From assembly GCA_000969725.1 (NCBI GenBank), contig JXSR01S042646.1: DNA of 27,152 nucleotides. One strand, given 5' to 3'. A model generated the notes under the pieces. The model was not told the origin of the DNA. It made no database searches and saw nothing but the letters and a program-made list of their open reading frames with translations. This stretch comes from Ophiothrix spiculata. Taxonomy: Eukaryota > Echinodermata > Ophiuroidea > Amphilepidida > Ophiotrichidae. This document shows positions 11,301 through 19,152 of this stretch, piece after piece. Within the stretch, counting starts at the first letter, position 1. The number at the start of each line of letters is the position of its first letter. The position numbers and the translations under genes are program-made.

Positions 11301-13641
11301 TTATCAGGCCACGATTGTGATTAATCCCGAGGCTTTAGACAAGGGCAAGAAGTTGAAAGAAGAAGGCGAAATGGTGCTTCAGCATGGAGTGACAATTCAT
11401 GATATTGAAGGTGAGCATCAAAGCATGCAGATGCAGCTTGTAACTGAGGTACAGGATATAGAACATCATGGAGAACAGCTCCAAGTCAGCCAGTCGCATG
11501 CTAACCCACAGCCCGTCATAAATGTCAGCCATGCACAGCCCGTCTTAAATGTCAGTCAAGCACATACTAATGTGCAGCCCGTCGGAAATGTCAGCCATGA
11601 AGCAGATGATGAACCGCAGTCTGTCATCAACGTCGGCCAAGCACATGAACAGCAGCCTGTCATACATGTCAGCCAAGCACATGGTAACCAACAGCCCGTC
11701 ATACATGTCAGTCAGGCACATGGCAGTCAGCAACCTGTTATACATCAGGTGAGTTGTAAACATAGATATAGAGGGGAAATACTGGTCAGACAATCTATGC
11801 CGCCATGTCTGATAGCTCAAATTTGGGGTATTCAGGTCCACTTGTATCCAGCCAAAATCCAACTTTGAGTGCAGCAGTTTGGTTGCATGTAAATAGACAA
11901 TATGGGCAAGTTGCGCAAGTGGTATGCAAACTTTGTTTACTTGAACCCAAAGATAAGTGTATATTTTCAGTATTTGCACAATACAGCAAGATGCAATGCA
12001 TCAATAAAAACAATCCCCCAATTTTGATTCCATGCTGGAATAAAAATGGTGCCGAGTCTTATCTCCTCTTTAAATCTATGGTTGTAAAATGAATTTGACT
12101 GTCAATGGCGAACTCTGTGCAACGATGAAAAGTGATTATTATCAAAACAATTAAAAAGATGGCATTTTGTAAATTTCAAAATTTTTTCACATTCAAACCA
12201 TTATTATTAATCGTGAGATTTTTCGCAAAGGTATTTCACTTTGCACTGTTTCCATGGAAATTGATTATTTATCCTCTCTGTATAGGACAAATACTTACTT
12301 TAGCCCATTTTCTGAAAACTATCATTCATGGACTTGTCATTGCTTAAGTCGTGTGCAAGTTTGACACTATGTACCAATCTGACAAAGGTTTACTGTATTT
12401 GTTATATTGACTGTCCTCTAAACTTTCAATCAGTGCTGTCAATTTTATAAACAGATAACGTCTTTCCATATTTGGAAACTGCCGGTGCCAGTACAGAAAT
12501 ACAGTGCAATAAATACTTCCTTCTATAGTTATTCTTCAGAAATATATTTAACATAGTTTACAAAGTTGCTTGGGCTCTAATGAGTTTGAATTTGGGCCAG
12601 CTAGATGCTAAGTGGGTTAAGGGCTAAGTGGATCAAAGTTGTAAGTTAATAGATTGTTGACTGGCTTTCGATTGTCATCAGGGCTTGACATAAGCATCTT
12701 CCTGACGGGTAAAGGCAAGTAATTTTGGCATTGGGCAGGTAAAAATATTTTAAATATTTTAATATTTTTACCGTCCCAATGTCATAAGTCGGCACACTGT
12801 TCATCACGCGTCGGGAACTTAAGTATATGTTCAATACCTGGTGCTTGGGAACATTTGAAACGACAAAGCAACAAACATTCAAAAGCTAACATTTTGCGTC
12901 ACTTTTTGCTAAATATTATACAAATATAGATATATGTTAAATTGAAAACATTTAGTTTAATTCATTTCTCTGTACGTAAATTTTCAGGACAAATTTTGTT
13001 GTCGACAGGTATTCAAACATCTGCATCCGATGCATTTGCCTATTTTTATCACTCCGGTGGCTGCCCTCGTGATATGGAAAATATGTATACGCATGGGTTC
13101 ATCGTTGTTGATTTCTGATGAACAACCCTATAGCATGTTTGAATACCTTAATCAACTAGTGTCAACATTCTTTTTCTGTCTTTTCCAGGTAATCTCATCT
13201 GAATTTATCCGCCAGGAGGTCTTACCCCAGATTATACGACAACAAGAACAACATCAACAGCAGCAGCAAGCCCAGCAACAGGCTCAGCAACAGCAGCAGA
13301 TAACTCAGCTCATCCCAACCCATGTGACCAAAGCACCACAGACTGCTCCCCAAGTATCACATGATTCACATGTGACCACCTTCACCATTCCAGACGCTTA
13401 TGTTCATAATCAGCAACAGCAGCCCCCGAGTTACAGCCAGGTAACGCAGCAAGCCACCAATTCCCACATCACCTTGTCCAATGTCCCCTCACAGCATGTG
13501 TACATTGATATTCCATATACCCAGCATCAACCTGTTCAACAGCAACAACAGGATCAGCAACAGCAGATTACTATACAACAGGATCAGCAGCAGCAACAGC
13601 AGCCACAAATTACCATTCAGCAGGCTCAGTTCCATTATTAG
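5313..13641 (+). CDS. C2H2 zinc-finger protein, 1144 aa, five coding exons
   Basis: Joined coding exons 5313-5390, 6223-6505, 7532-7907, 9504-11748 and 13189-13641 total 3435 nt, exactly 1145 codons with the stop, and every intron is GT-AG with consistent phase. Domains: residues 1-200 are acidic/Ser-rich with a basic KRRR (171-174); fingers 1-4 at 204-309 (finger 1 lacks its last His); a Lys-rich linker (312-345) and a second basic tract near 414-426; fingers 5-9 at 451-595; fingers 10-16 at 653-837; a 13-residue tandem repeat (916-994); a Gln-rich tail (995-1144). Several TGEKP-type linkers support DNA binding. The expected role is a nuclear sequence-specific regulator; no KRAB, SCAN, BTB or ZAD domain is seen. 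The start at 5313 has a good context (G at -3 and +4) and an in-frame TGA at 5304-5306. No named orthologue is recognised. Confidence 0.9.
5391..6222 (+). other. Intron after exon 1, with degenerate repeats
   Basis: Bounded by GTGAGC and ATTACTTTAG. A small hairpin element spans about 5532-5635, with arms reading CCCAAGTCCATGCTTCC and its complement. Bases about 5690-5910 look like a worn SINE: in the antisense they carry GTCCTTGGGTAAGACATTTA, a phrase typical of tRNA-derived SINE bodies, and a B-box-like GGAGTTCAAAAC. The 85-codon open frame here is not coding. Confidence 0.55.
6223..6505 (+). CDS. Zinc-finger gene exon, residues 27-120 (phase 0 to 1)
   Basis: The acceptor is TTACTTTAG|GTG and the donor GAAG|GTATGG. 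The 94 codons plus one base continue the frame of the preceding exon. The product is Ser/Gly/Gln-rich and acidic. Two related segments, TIMVVEGNQI (63-72) and AIMLVEATGNQM (105-116), look like an internal duplication. No known domain is seen; it may act as a protein-interaction or activation region, which is inference. Confidence 0.85.
6506..7531 (+). other. Intron after exon 2, with a dispersed repeat copy
   Basis: No coding signal. Bases 6959-7035 resemble 12012-12084 in intron 4 of the same gene, sharing CCCCAATTTT, CCATGCTG, AAATGG and CTTTAAATCTATG in the same order. A short palindrome, ACTTGGTACCAAGT, lies at 6661-6674. The 72-codon frame at 7275-7493 has no recognisable features. Confidence 0.6.
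7532..7907 (+). CDS. Zinc-finger gene exon, residues 121-246 (phase 1 to 2)
   Basis: The acceptor is TGATTTCCTAG|GA and the donor CTTTAG|GTTAGT. The exon encodes an acidic stretch, a KRRR basic motif (171-174), degenerate finger 1 (C204, C207, H220, then Glu where the last His should be) and the first two-thirds of finger 2 (C232, C235). The finger is completed only after splicing to the next exon, which supplies H248 and H252 in correct C2H2 spacing. This strongly supports the splice sites. Confidence 0.92.
7908..9503 (+). other. Intron interrupting finger 2, repeat-bearing
   Basis: Contains a small element at about 7927-8300. A 22-bp perfect direct repeat beginning CATTATGAGACG lies at 7978 and 8263, and a 23-bp perfect inverted repeat lies at 8194-8216 and 8278-8300. 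Bases about 8005-8090 are CpG-rich compared with their surroundings. Bases 8700-9200 hold two loosely similar segments, each with GGGAACCTCA followed by a GGTCAA(A/G)GG word. No coding sequence is seen before the acceptor at 9502-9503. Confidence 0.6.
8194..8300. repeat. Hairpin with 23-bp perfect arms
   Basis: Bases 8194-8216 (GATTTATTGTTTTGCCTGTC...) are the exact reverse complement of 8278-8300, separated by 61 nt. The right arm overlaps the second copy of a 22-bp direct repeat whose first copy is at 7978-7999. The arrangement suggests a partial duplication of a foldback-type transposon. An outer 11-bp inverted pair (TTCTTAGTCAC at 7927, GTGACTAAGAA at 8166) also lies here. Confidence 0.75.
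9504..11748 (+). CDS. Zinc-finger gene main exon, residues 246-994
   Basis: The acceptor is GATGTTTCAG|G and the donor CATCAG|GTGAGT. It encodes the second half of finger 2 and fingers 3-16. Zinc ligands include C260/C263/H276/H281 (finger 3), C453/C456/H469/H474 (finger 5) and C815/C818/H832/H837 (finger 16). Fingers 8 and 15 have an 11-residue Cys-to-His spacing, finger 7 has C-x3-C and finger 16 has a 13-residue spacing, which are small departures from the norm. Two Lys/Arg-rich tracts, near 312-345 and 414-426, are likely nuclear localisation signals. The exon ends in a minisatellite-like coding repeat. Reading on through the donor would add 39 residues and stop at 11868. Confidence 0.93.
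11511..11748 (+). repeat. In-frame coding minisatellite (13-residue units)
   Basis: Six full units and one partial unit begin at 11511, 11538, 11577, 11619, 11655, 11694 and 11733, with lengths of 27, 39, 42, 36, 39, 39 and 16 nt. All full-unit lengths are multiples of three, so length changes have kept the frame. The consensus peptide is PVIHVSQAHGNQQ. The last two full units are the most alike, as expected from recent local duplication. The array ends exactly at the splice donor. Confidence 0.9.
11749..13188 (+). other. Intron 4, with repeat copy and AT-rich hairpin
   Basis: Begins GTGAGT and ends TTTTCCAG. Bases 12012-12084 are the second copy of the repeat seen in intron 2. Bases 12729-12787 form a hairpin: GCATTGGGCAGGTAAAAATA pairs with a near-complement ending at about 12787, across an AT-only loop. 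The long frame that opens at 13030 and runs into the last exon is intronic before 13189. Confidence 0.6.
13189..13641 (+). CDS. Zinc-finger gene last coding exon, Gln-rich (residues 995-1144)
   Basis: The acceptor is a strong pyrimidine tract, TTTTTCTGTCTTTTCCAG. The first residues, VISSEFIRQEVLPQII, are ordinary; most of the rest is interrupted Gln runs encoded by mixed CAA/CAG codons, with HVTTF and ITIQQ motifs. The tail ends QAQFHY and TAG (13639-13641). Mixed codons argue for selection on the Gln-rich peptide instead of a simple CAG expansion. Gln-rich tails in transcription factors often act in activation or oligomerisation; that role is inferred here. Confidence 0.88.
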   Translation, partial: VISSEFIRQEVLPQIIRQQEQHQQQQQAQQQAQQQQQITQLIPTHVTKAPQTAPQVSHDSHVTTFTIPDAYVHNQQQQPPSYSQVTQQATNSHITLSNVPSQHVYIDIPYTQHQPVQQQQQDQQQQITIQQDQQQQQQPQITIQQAQFHY

Positions 13642-13699
13642 GTGCCAAAGTTCTGGATCATCCTCAACAAATCTACATTGTGTAGTTTTCAAGACCATT

Positions 13700-13705
13700 A
13701 ATAAA
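13700..13705 (+). terminator. Candidate poly(A) signal AATAAA for zinc-finger gene
   Basis: The first AATAAA after the stop lies only 58 bp downstream. Further copies at 13841-13846 and 13982-13987 could give longer 3' UTRs. Which of them is used cannot be told from sequence. Confidence 0.4.
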
Positions 13706-13787
13706 CAAGATTAGAACTTGGTGACTCTTGGTCCCAGTCGTTTGAGTGCCAAGTTCTGAATAGTCAAATTTATAAAACAATTTTTGA

Positions 13788-14041
13788 ATCATATCGTCAT
13801 GTAAGTGCAAGAAAGTCATATCTGCAATAGCTGCCATTTTAATAAATTTGTGTTACCCTCTGTAGAATTTCCATTCTTGGTTCAGTAACTCTTGAAATGT
13901 GTCCCCTGAAGAACCATTTCAATGTGGGAGAGACGACAATCGAGGAATTTTTAGCATTTTAGTACCAATAATGTATTAAATAATAAATTTCACATATGGC
14001 AGCCATTGCAGATACGACCTTGCACTCACATGAAGATATGA
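13788..14041. mobile_element. Foldback element just downstream of zinc-finger stop
   Basis: The left arm, about 13788-13843 (TCATATCGTCATGTAAGTGC and onward), is largely complementary to about 13992-14041; shared core words are TATCTGCAAT and GCTGCCAT. Arms are about 50 bp, with a 150-bp centre carrying two AATAAA words. It looks like a MITE. If the gene uses a distal poly(A) site, the hairpin would lie in its 3' UTR. Confidence 0.75.
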
Positions 14042-14548
14042 CTAATTTCACTGGCCCTGATATCAAACCTTTTGTTTCTGTGCAATGTCTATGAAAACTG
14101 TACATCTTCGATTTTGTTGGTTTAAGTTGATTTTTATATGACTTCCCCTGAATATCTGAACTTAAAGTTCAATTCAAGAAGAGCAGAACTCATCATATGT
14201 GACCATCCGTCACAAATTTCCAGTAAAGTTGACACCTATCATGTTTATTGCAGATCTAAAAGATATCTCTCTGAAGGACAACAAGTCAGAAGACACGAAA
14301 TTTAAAAAACTTCCTTTAAAGTTAAAATGTTATGCACATTTTCAATTCGCTTACATTACAAAATGTTAGTTTTCAAATATTTTGTAGTTCAAACTTATAT
14401 TTTGTAAGAGTGTACAATACTAAGGCATCAACTTTTTTTTTCAAAATCAAAAAATCTTAATTTCATCAGAAAACAGCTTTAAGTTTTTACATGTATTTTA
14501 CCCCTTTAAGCCAACATTTTCTGGATGTATTCAAATTTTAAAAGTCCA
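14042..14548. other. Spacer between foldback elements
   Basis: AT-rich, with no coding frame, motif or clear repeat recognised. Confidence 0.5.
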
Positions 14549-14844
14549 TGAATATGAAAAAAGTTCATTGTTTCAAATCCAAGAAAATTGAGTAAAATAT
14601 ACTGGCATTATAGTGGCGTTTTGTCGCTTTCCTAGGCACTTCTTTCAGACTGGCAACTTTGTTTATCTCTAATCTATGACCTGCTGTTTCTCTCGACGCC
14701 CTCTACGTCCAATATGTCAGTGTTGAGAAATAAACAAAGTTGCCAGTCTGAAATGCTAGCCTAGAGTAGCAATGAAACATCACTATAATAGAGTATATTT
14801 TACTCAATTTCTAGGATTTGAAACAATGAACTCTTTTCTATGTT
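14549..14844. mobile_element. Foldback MITE with roughly 130-bp arms
   Basis: The left arm (about 14549-14680) pairs with the right arm (about 14705-14844) with small mismatches and gaps. Matching words include AGTTCATTGTTTCAAATCC, TTGAGTAAAATATACT and CAGACTGGCAACTTTGTTTA and their complements. The centre is a short unpaired stretch near 14685-14700. There is no coding capacity, so this is a non-autonomous hairpin element. Target duplications could not be defined. Confidence 0.85.
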
Positions 14845-14972
14845 TACTCAACAATCCAGATGAACTTATTTAAAGATAAAAAAGTTAATGAATGAGTCAA
14901 TAAACATGAACTCAAGTTTTCGCTGTTTTATGACTTCTGAGAAGTTATGCTCCGAAGAACTCCACTTATACA

Positions 14973-15562
14973 AGGGGGTATCAAAAAGTTTTAAAGATCA
15001 CCAAGAAAAAATGCAGCCAGGAACATAATTTTATTATGTAACCCTTAAGTCATCTTTACATAGCCACTGTGCAAAGTAACACATTTCTCTCACTTAAAAC
15101 TGTCTGTCCACAGACTGACTTTGTAGAGGTCCTCTTTTAGCCAAAAACACCACAATGTATTTAGCTAAAATCAATATTTTCAGGTCAGCAATGCTTTATT
15201 ACATCCTTATGACGTCATATTTTGACCATAAATTTGGTATCAATGGAAAGAGGAGACCCTACCCTATACTATCAAATATCTTAACTTTGGATGTGTCTTC
15301 ATAGAATTACTGGGCTATAACGTTTCAAATGCAGGGATTAATCTTGGCACTTAATTATCTTTAATTTCTCCATGCAGTTTATCTATTTAGCGGAGGCAGG
15401 TTGTTGATATCTATCGCCACCAGTGACCTGTATGGAAAGTATAATGCCATTGATTCATTTTTGCGCTACAATGTACACAAGGACTAATGACCATCCTGAC
15501 AATAGTTCATTGATATATCTCCTTTCCTTCTTAGTGATCTTTAAACTTTTTGACATCCCTCA
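14973..15562. mobile_element. 590-bp element with about 35-bp terminal inverted repeats
   Basis: The left end, GGGGGTATCAAAAAGTTTTA followed by AAGATCACCAAGAA, is the near-complement of the right end (about 15528-15562), which reads outward as AGGGATGTCAAAAAGTTTAA and so on. The interior has no open frame of note and the arms do not extend further. This fits a non-autonomous cut-and-paste transposon. The family is not assigned. Confidence 0.7.
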
Positions 15563-15837
15563 AATGATATGAATCAGAAACAGGTGTCATTTTAAAGCTG
15601 AAGATGGTTTTTAGAATCTGCAATAAATCAAAGGGTGGCTTTGGGTTAACTTTACAGGTTGTTTGCGTAATGTGGATGTACATTAATGTCTAATTGCAGG
15701 CTTTTTGAGTCATACGAAAGGGCTTGATGCAATTGTCTTGCATCATGATGCAGAAAAATATCGAGTCATGATACAAAGGTAGATGTAGTATAGTGTATTG
15801 AATGATGCAGAGAAATTGCGTCAGGGCCTCTATTATT
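15563..15837. other. Spacer, no feature recognised
   Basis: No gene or clear repeat was found between the TIR element and the SINE. The right part may belong to the SINE 3' flank. Confidence 0.4.
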
Positions 15838-16042
15838 AGACTCACCAGGTATACACTGTATGCAGCGCCCCAAAGAGGAGCATTTGCACAGGGGACCAAT
15901 GGCTTAACGTGACTATCCGAACCACGGAGCAATTAGAGTAAAGTTTCTTGCCCAAGGAAACATAAACCGCCTGGCCCGGAGCTCGAACCCACAACCTCTG
16001 TATTACGAGACCCGTGCTCTAACCGCTTGGCCACGAAGGAGG
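15838..16042 (-). mobile_element. tRNA-derived SINE
   Basis: Read on the minus strand, about 16042-15979 resembles a tRNA gene. An A-box-like TGGCCAAGCGGTTAGAGCAC is followed by a region like an anticodon arm (GGGTCTCGTAATACAG) and a B-box-like GGGTTCGAGCTCC. This head is followed by a body containing TTCCTTGGGCAAGAAACTTT, a phrase common in invertebrate SINE bodies, and it fades out near 15838. The head does not make a full functional tRNA: the 3' acceptor half is replaced by SINE body. Pol III internal promoters may be partly intact. Confidence 0.75.
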
Positions 16043-17251
16043 TAGTTACGCGTTTCTCCTAATATTTTGTGTTATGACTCAAAATACATTTCGTCATGGC
16101 TCTTTCGTCAAAGCCTTCCGAATGTCGGAAGATACTTTGTCATGATTTGGGAACAAGGCCTAATATACCAACTTTCTGTATATGCGAATTTATGAATTAA
16201 CATATAACCCAATTGTAATTTTGTGTATTTTGTAATATACCAACTTTCTATCTGTCAGTGTATGATTTAACATATACAATGAATATGTTAAATCATATTA
16301 TACGTGTATTTGATTGTAAATAACAATGATTTATGTATAGAACATAACAATTATTTTTATTGCTAAATTTCAGACTTTTATTGAGTGAAAAAAAAATTAA
16401 ATATATCTTCCAAAAAACAGGTTTGTTTTTTTCTTTTCTTTCTTTCTTTCTTTTTACTTTTTTTTTGTAATTTAATGCAGACACAAATTTTCTTCCTCCT
16501 CTAGAAGGTCTTAACTTTAAGGGGAGATGTGCATTAAAAATCTATTTTTAAAACTAAAAATGGCAGGGACTTAAGCTTTGGGGTATATGACAACCATTAT
16601 CAAAAAACTTTAAGAGAAAAATGCAAATTTAATTGGCGATCTTCTTGGATTTTCAGTGTTAGATATCAAAAGGGCAAAGTTACACAACCGTAGATACTAG
16701 AGACTTCATTCTTTTTTTAATGAATGAGGAAAGGAAAATTAAAATAACTGTGGAATTAGATTTTTTCTTATTACTTAGTTTTTTAATAACAAAAATTAAC
16801 CCAACTTTGATCTAAAAATGTCTTTTTTTGATCCAAAAAAGCGTACTGTACATGTATGCATACAAATGCACCGTATGCAAAAACAAACAAAAAATATTAA
16901 AAATCTAATTCCACAGTTGTTAGTTTTCCTTTTCTGGTTCATATATTTGCGATACATCTGTGTTACAAACTTTACACTAGGTACAGCCCCCCTGGCATTG
17001 AGCTTTTCATTGAAGTTTCATTCAACGGGATGATTAAATATGCATTCCAAGTTCCTTGTGATGCATACAAGAGTCCCAACGATTTTATCACTGAAACATC
17101 ACTCGACGGCTACTGGTATGCACACAGTCTTTTACACACGCTACAAAAGAAGTGCGCTTTAAAATCTAAAGACTGCGTATCGGTTTGTGTTAAGCGATGT
17201 TGTAATGATAAAACCGCTGGACCTTATTAATTATGCCAAGATGAGGATTAA
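16043..17251. other. AT-rich spacer with short duplications
   Basis: Bases 16161-16206 and 16233-16276 are a diverged direct repeat (TAATATACCAACTTTCT...). A perfect 15-bp inverted pair, TATGATTTAACATAT at 16261-16275, has its complement at 16283-16297. A T/C-rich run (16420-16470, TTTC repeats) follows. No coding sequence is recognised; the 71- and 66-codon frames near 16818-17230 lack support. Confidence 0.55.
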
Positions 17252-17558
17252 GGTGGTTTCAGAGTAGCTGTCATTGCAGCAGACGACGTTACTGCAGATG
17301 ACCAAGCATTTGCAATTTTGAGTTGTCGTAATGTAGCACGACACATTTGCATATTGCCGCAATGGTCTGTCGCAAGAAAAGTTGAATTTATTCCAACCCA
17401 AAATAATGTGTCGTTGCGACTAATATGACAAGGTAATAGATATATCGGCTTCTTTTGTCGCAAATTTTTTTCTGATGTGACAAGGTCGAGTGTGCGCACT
17501 TTAAATTTTTGACGTCATGCTGGTTGTACAACCACCACGACAAACACTCTGAAACCAG
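17252..17558. mobile_element. MITE, copy 1 of a 300-bp family
   Basis: The left end, GGTGGTTTCAGAGTAGCTGT, and the right end, ...ACTCTGAAACCAG, are inverted repeats. The whole element aligns with 19919-20207 in the same orientation: GCAATTTTGAGTTGTCGTAA followed by TGTAGCACGACACATTTGCA is identical in both. The sequence before the left end is TTAA. The right end abuts another hairpin element. No coding capacity is seen. Confidence 0.85.
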
Positions 17559-17714
17559 GGGCCAATTTCACTAACATTTAGCGATGGTCGCTAACCCCGT
17601 TTTGATCGCTAAACCCTCAAAACAATCGCTAATACCCACTATTTAGCGATCATTTTTGAAGTTTGATCGAAACGGGGTTAGCGACCATCGCTAAATGTTA
17701 GTGAAATCGGTCCC
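17559..17714. mobile_element. Hairpin MITE with GGGCC ends
   Basis: The left arm, 17559-17607 (GGGCCAATTTCACTAACATT onward), is almost exactly complementary to 17664-17714. A second, inner inverted pair (GATCGCTAAA and TTTAGCGATC) lies in the loop. The TTAGCGA/TCGCTAA word is repeated throughout. It directly abuts the right end of the preceding MITE, which suggests insertion at or near that boundary. Confidence 0.85.
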
Positions 17715-17829
17715 AGGTTTACTTCAAAACTTGGTTTAACTCAGCATTCCTTTATCTTAACTGTAGATTTTAAACAGGGCTTGTCAATAAAAAATGAAAT
17801 TTTTTTTGACTTGTGTAATCTTGATGAAT

Positions 17830-18060
17830 TTTCTTGTTTTATTTTCATTATAATCATAAATCATAATCATATTTATTTCCATCAAAATTACATAAATTCA
17901 CATAATTAAACGAACAATATACAGACAATTGATGTAGGAGGGGTAATGGAAGGCAAAAGCCTGAAGAGTATTACCCCTCCTTTACAAAGGAACAAAACGA
18001 AACACTACGATTAAAGAGGGAAAGGTCTTACAGTACGGAGAAGAAAACAAAAACCATAAA
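17830..18060 (-). mobile_element. 3' end of a non-LTR retrotransposon
   Basis: On the minus strand the segment contains a strong hairpin (stem AGGAGGGGTAAT 17936-17947 with 17970-17981), then GTAATTTTGATGGAAATAAA and a tail of ATGATT-like repeats near 17830-17870. A 3' hairpin followed by a short tandem-repeat tail is typical of CR1/L2-type LINE ends. The 5' truncation point is not clear and no reverse-transcriptase coding remains here. Confidence 0.5.
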
Positions 18061-18108
18061 GCATTAACATGTTCTAGATCCTTATAATGCTACTTCTCAA
18101 ACTATATA

Positions 18109-18844
18109 CAGTGGAACCTCTTTAACAAGAAATTTTAGATTGTGTTATCAGGAATTTGTCTTATCCATTATTAATTACTGTAAAACATGTTAATTTCGCG
18201 AGGTATTTAATTTCGCAAATTTCGCGAGGGAAAAGAATTCGCGAAATTAAATCCTTACGAAAATTTTGTCCAAGTTCATGTTTGTTTATTAAGAAATGAC
18301 CTAGAGCTCTTTTACATGTGTAAAAACACTTTGTTTTTATGTCAAGCAGCGTTCTACTAAAGCTCACCCCTATCTTGTAATGGGAATGGTCCATTTTTGT
18401 AAACAAAGTTGTCTGGCTAGCGGTCGGCAATCGGCAAGGTCGAAGTAGGCTATGCAGTGTCTGATTGAGTGGGGTTTGCTTGTAAAAGTTTTGATTTATT
18501 TCTGCAACATGGCTGTTTGCTTTTACAATTGTTTATAAACATCATGTGTGGAGCCTTTTTTCTTGCAGATTTTAAAGGTATTATAGTAATATTTTGACAG
18601 GAACATAGGAAACTAGAAGATAATGTATGGCCTTCCGTATTCGGAGGACATACATAAATCATCACAAATTTCAATCTCGCGAAATTTAATACTCGCGAAA
18701 ATGTCACTTCTTGCAAATTCGCGAAATAAAGTACCCGCGAAATTTAAGTGTTTTACAGTAAATACAAATTCAGTGCCAAGGACTTGAAAATTTAGTTTGT
18801 GTTTGGGGTTAAGAGATTAATTTCATGTTAAAGAGGTTAGACTG
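18109..18844. mobile_element. Pogo/mariner-like MITE interrupted by another MITE
   Basis: The ends CAGTGGAACCTCTTTAACAA (left) and the complement of CAGTCTAACCTCTTTAACAT (right) form terminal inverted repeats flanked by TA at 18107-18108 and 18845-18846. The element is split by an insertion at 18178-18758. Removing the insert and one TA leaves 153 bp, the same length as the uninterrupted relative at 19346-19498. TA target duplications and CAGTGGAACCTC ends are typical of the Tc1/mariner-pogo superfamily. Confidence 0.85.
18178..18758. mobile_element. 581-bp TA-flanked MITE nested in the preceding element
   Basis: The ends CTGTAAAACATGTTAATTTC and the complement of CTGTAAAACACTTAAATTTC are inverted repeats, immediately flanked by TA (18176-18177, 18759-18760). 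Both subterminal regions carry repeated TTTCGCG/CGCGAAA words. There is no transposase frame. The shape is that of a Tc1/mariner-type non-autonomous element. Confidence 0.88.
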
Positions 18845-19152
18845 TATTATATACCTCGATATATATAGATTCCTGTCCTCTGATTGGTTATAAATGAGGG
18901 CATGGATTTAACTAGGCCCTATAAATTCCCGGGCATAGTATTCACTAGGCCCGCTCAATGTATTTTGTGGCGTGTAACTCGCGCGCGACTGTAAGCATTC
19001 ATGGTCAACAGTGCGTGAGCTAGTTACCTTGGGTGCACTGAATACGACGCGGTCAACACTGAAAGGAGAAACAAATATCCTAAATTATCATTGGGCGTGT
19101 GAGTGCTAAAATGTTTCTTTTAACCAAAAGAATGGAAAAAATCTATATATTC

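Noticed and set aside
11545-12013. Minus-strand 144-codon frame with repeated Met-Cys-Leu units
   Set aside because: It is the antisense shadow of the coding minisatellite.
13030-13188. Open frame upstream of the last zinc-finger exon (MHLPIFITP...)
   Set aside because: It lies before a strong polypyrimidine acceptor, joins the exon only by chance of frame, and has no link to the preceding exon without conflict.
15979-16042. Functional tRNA gene on the minus strand
   Set aside because: The head lacks a proper acceptor stem and runs into SINE body sequence.
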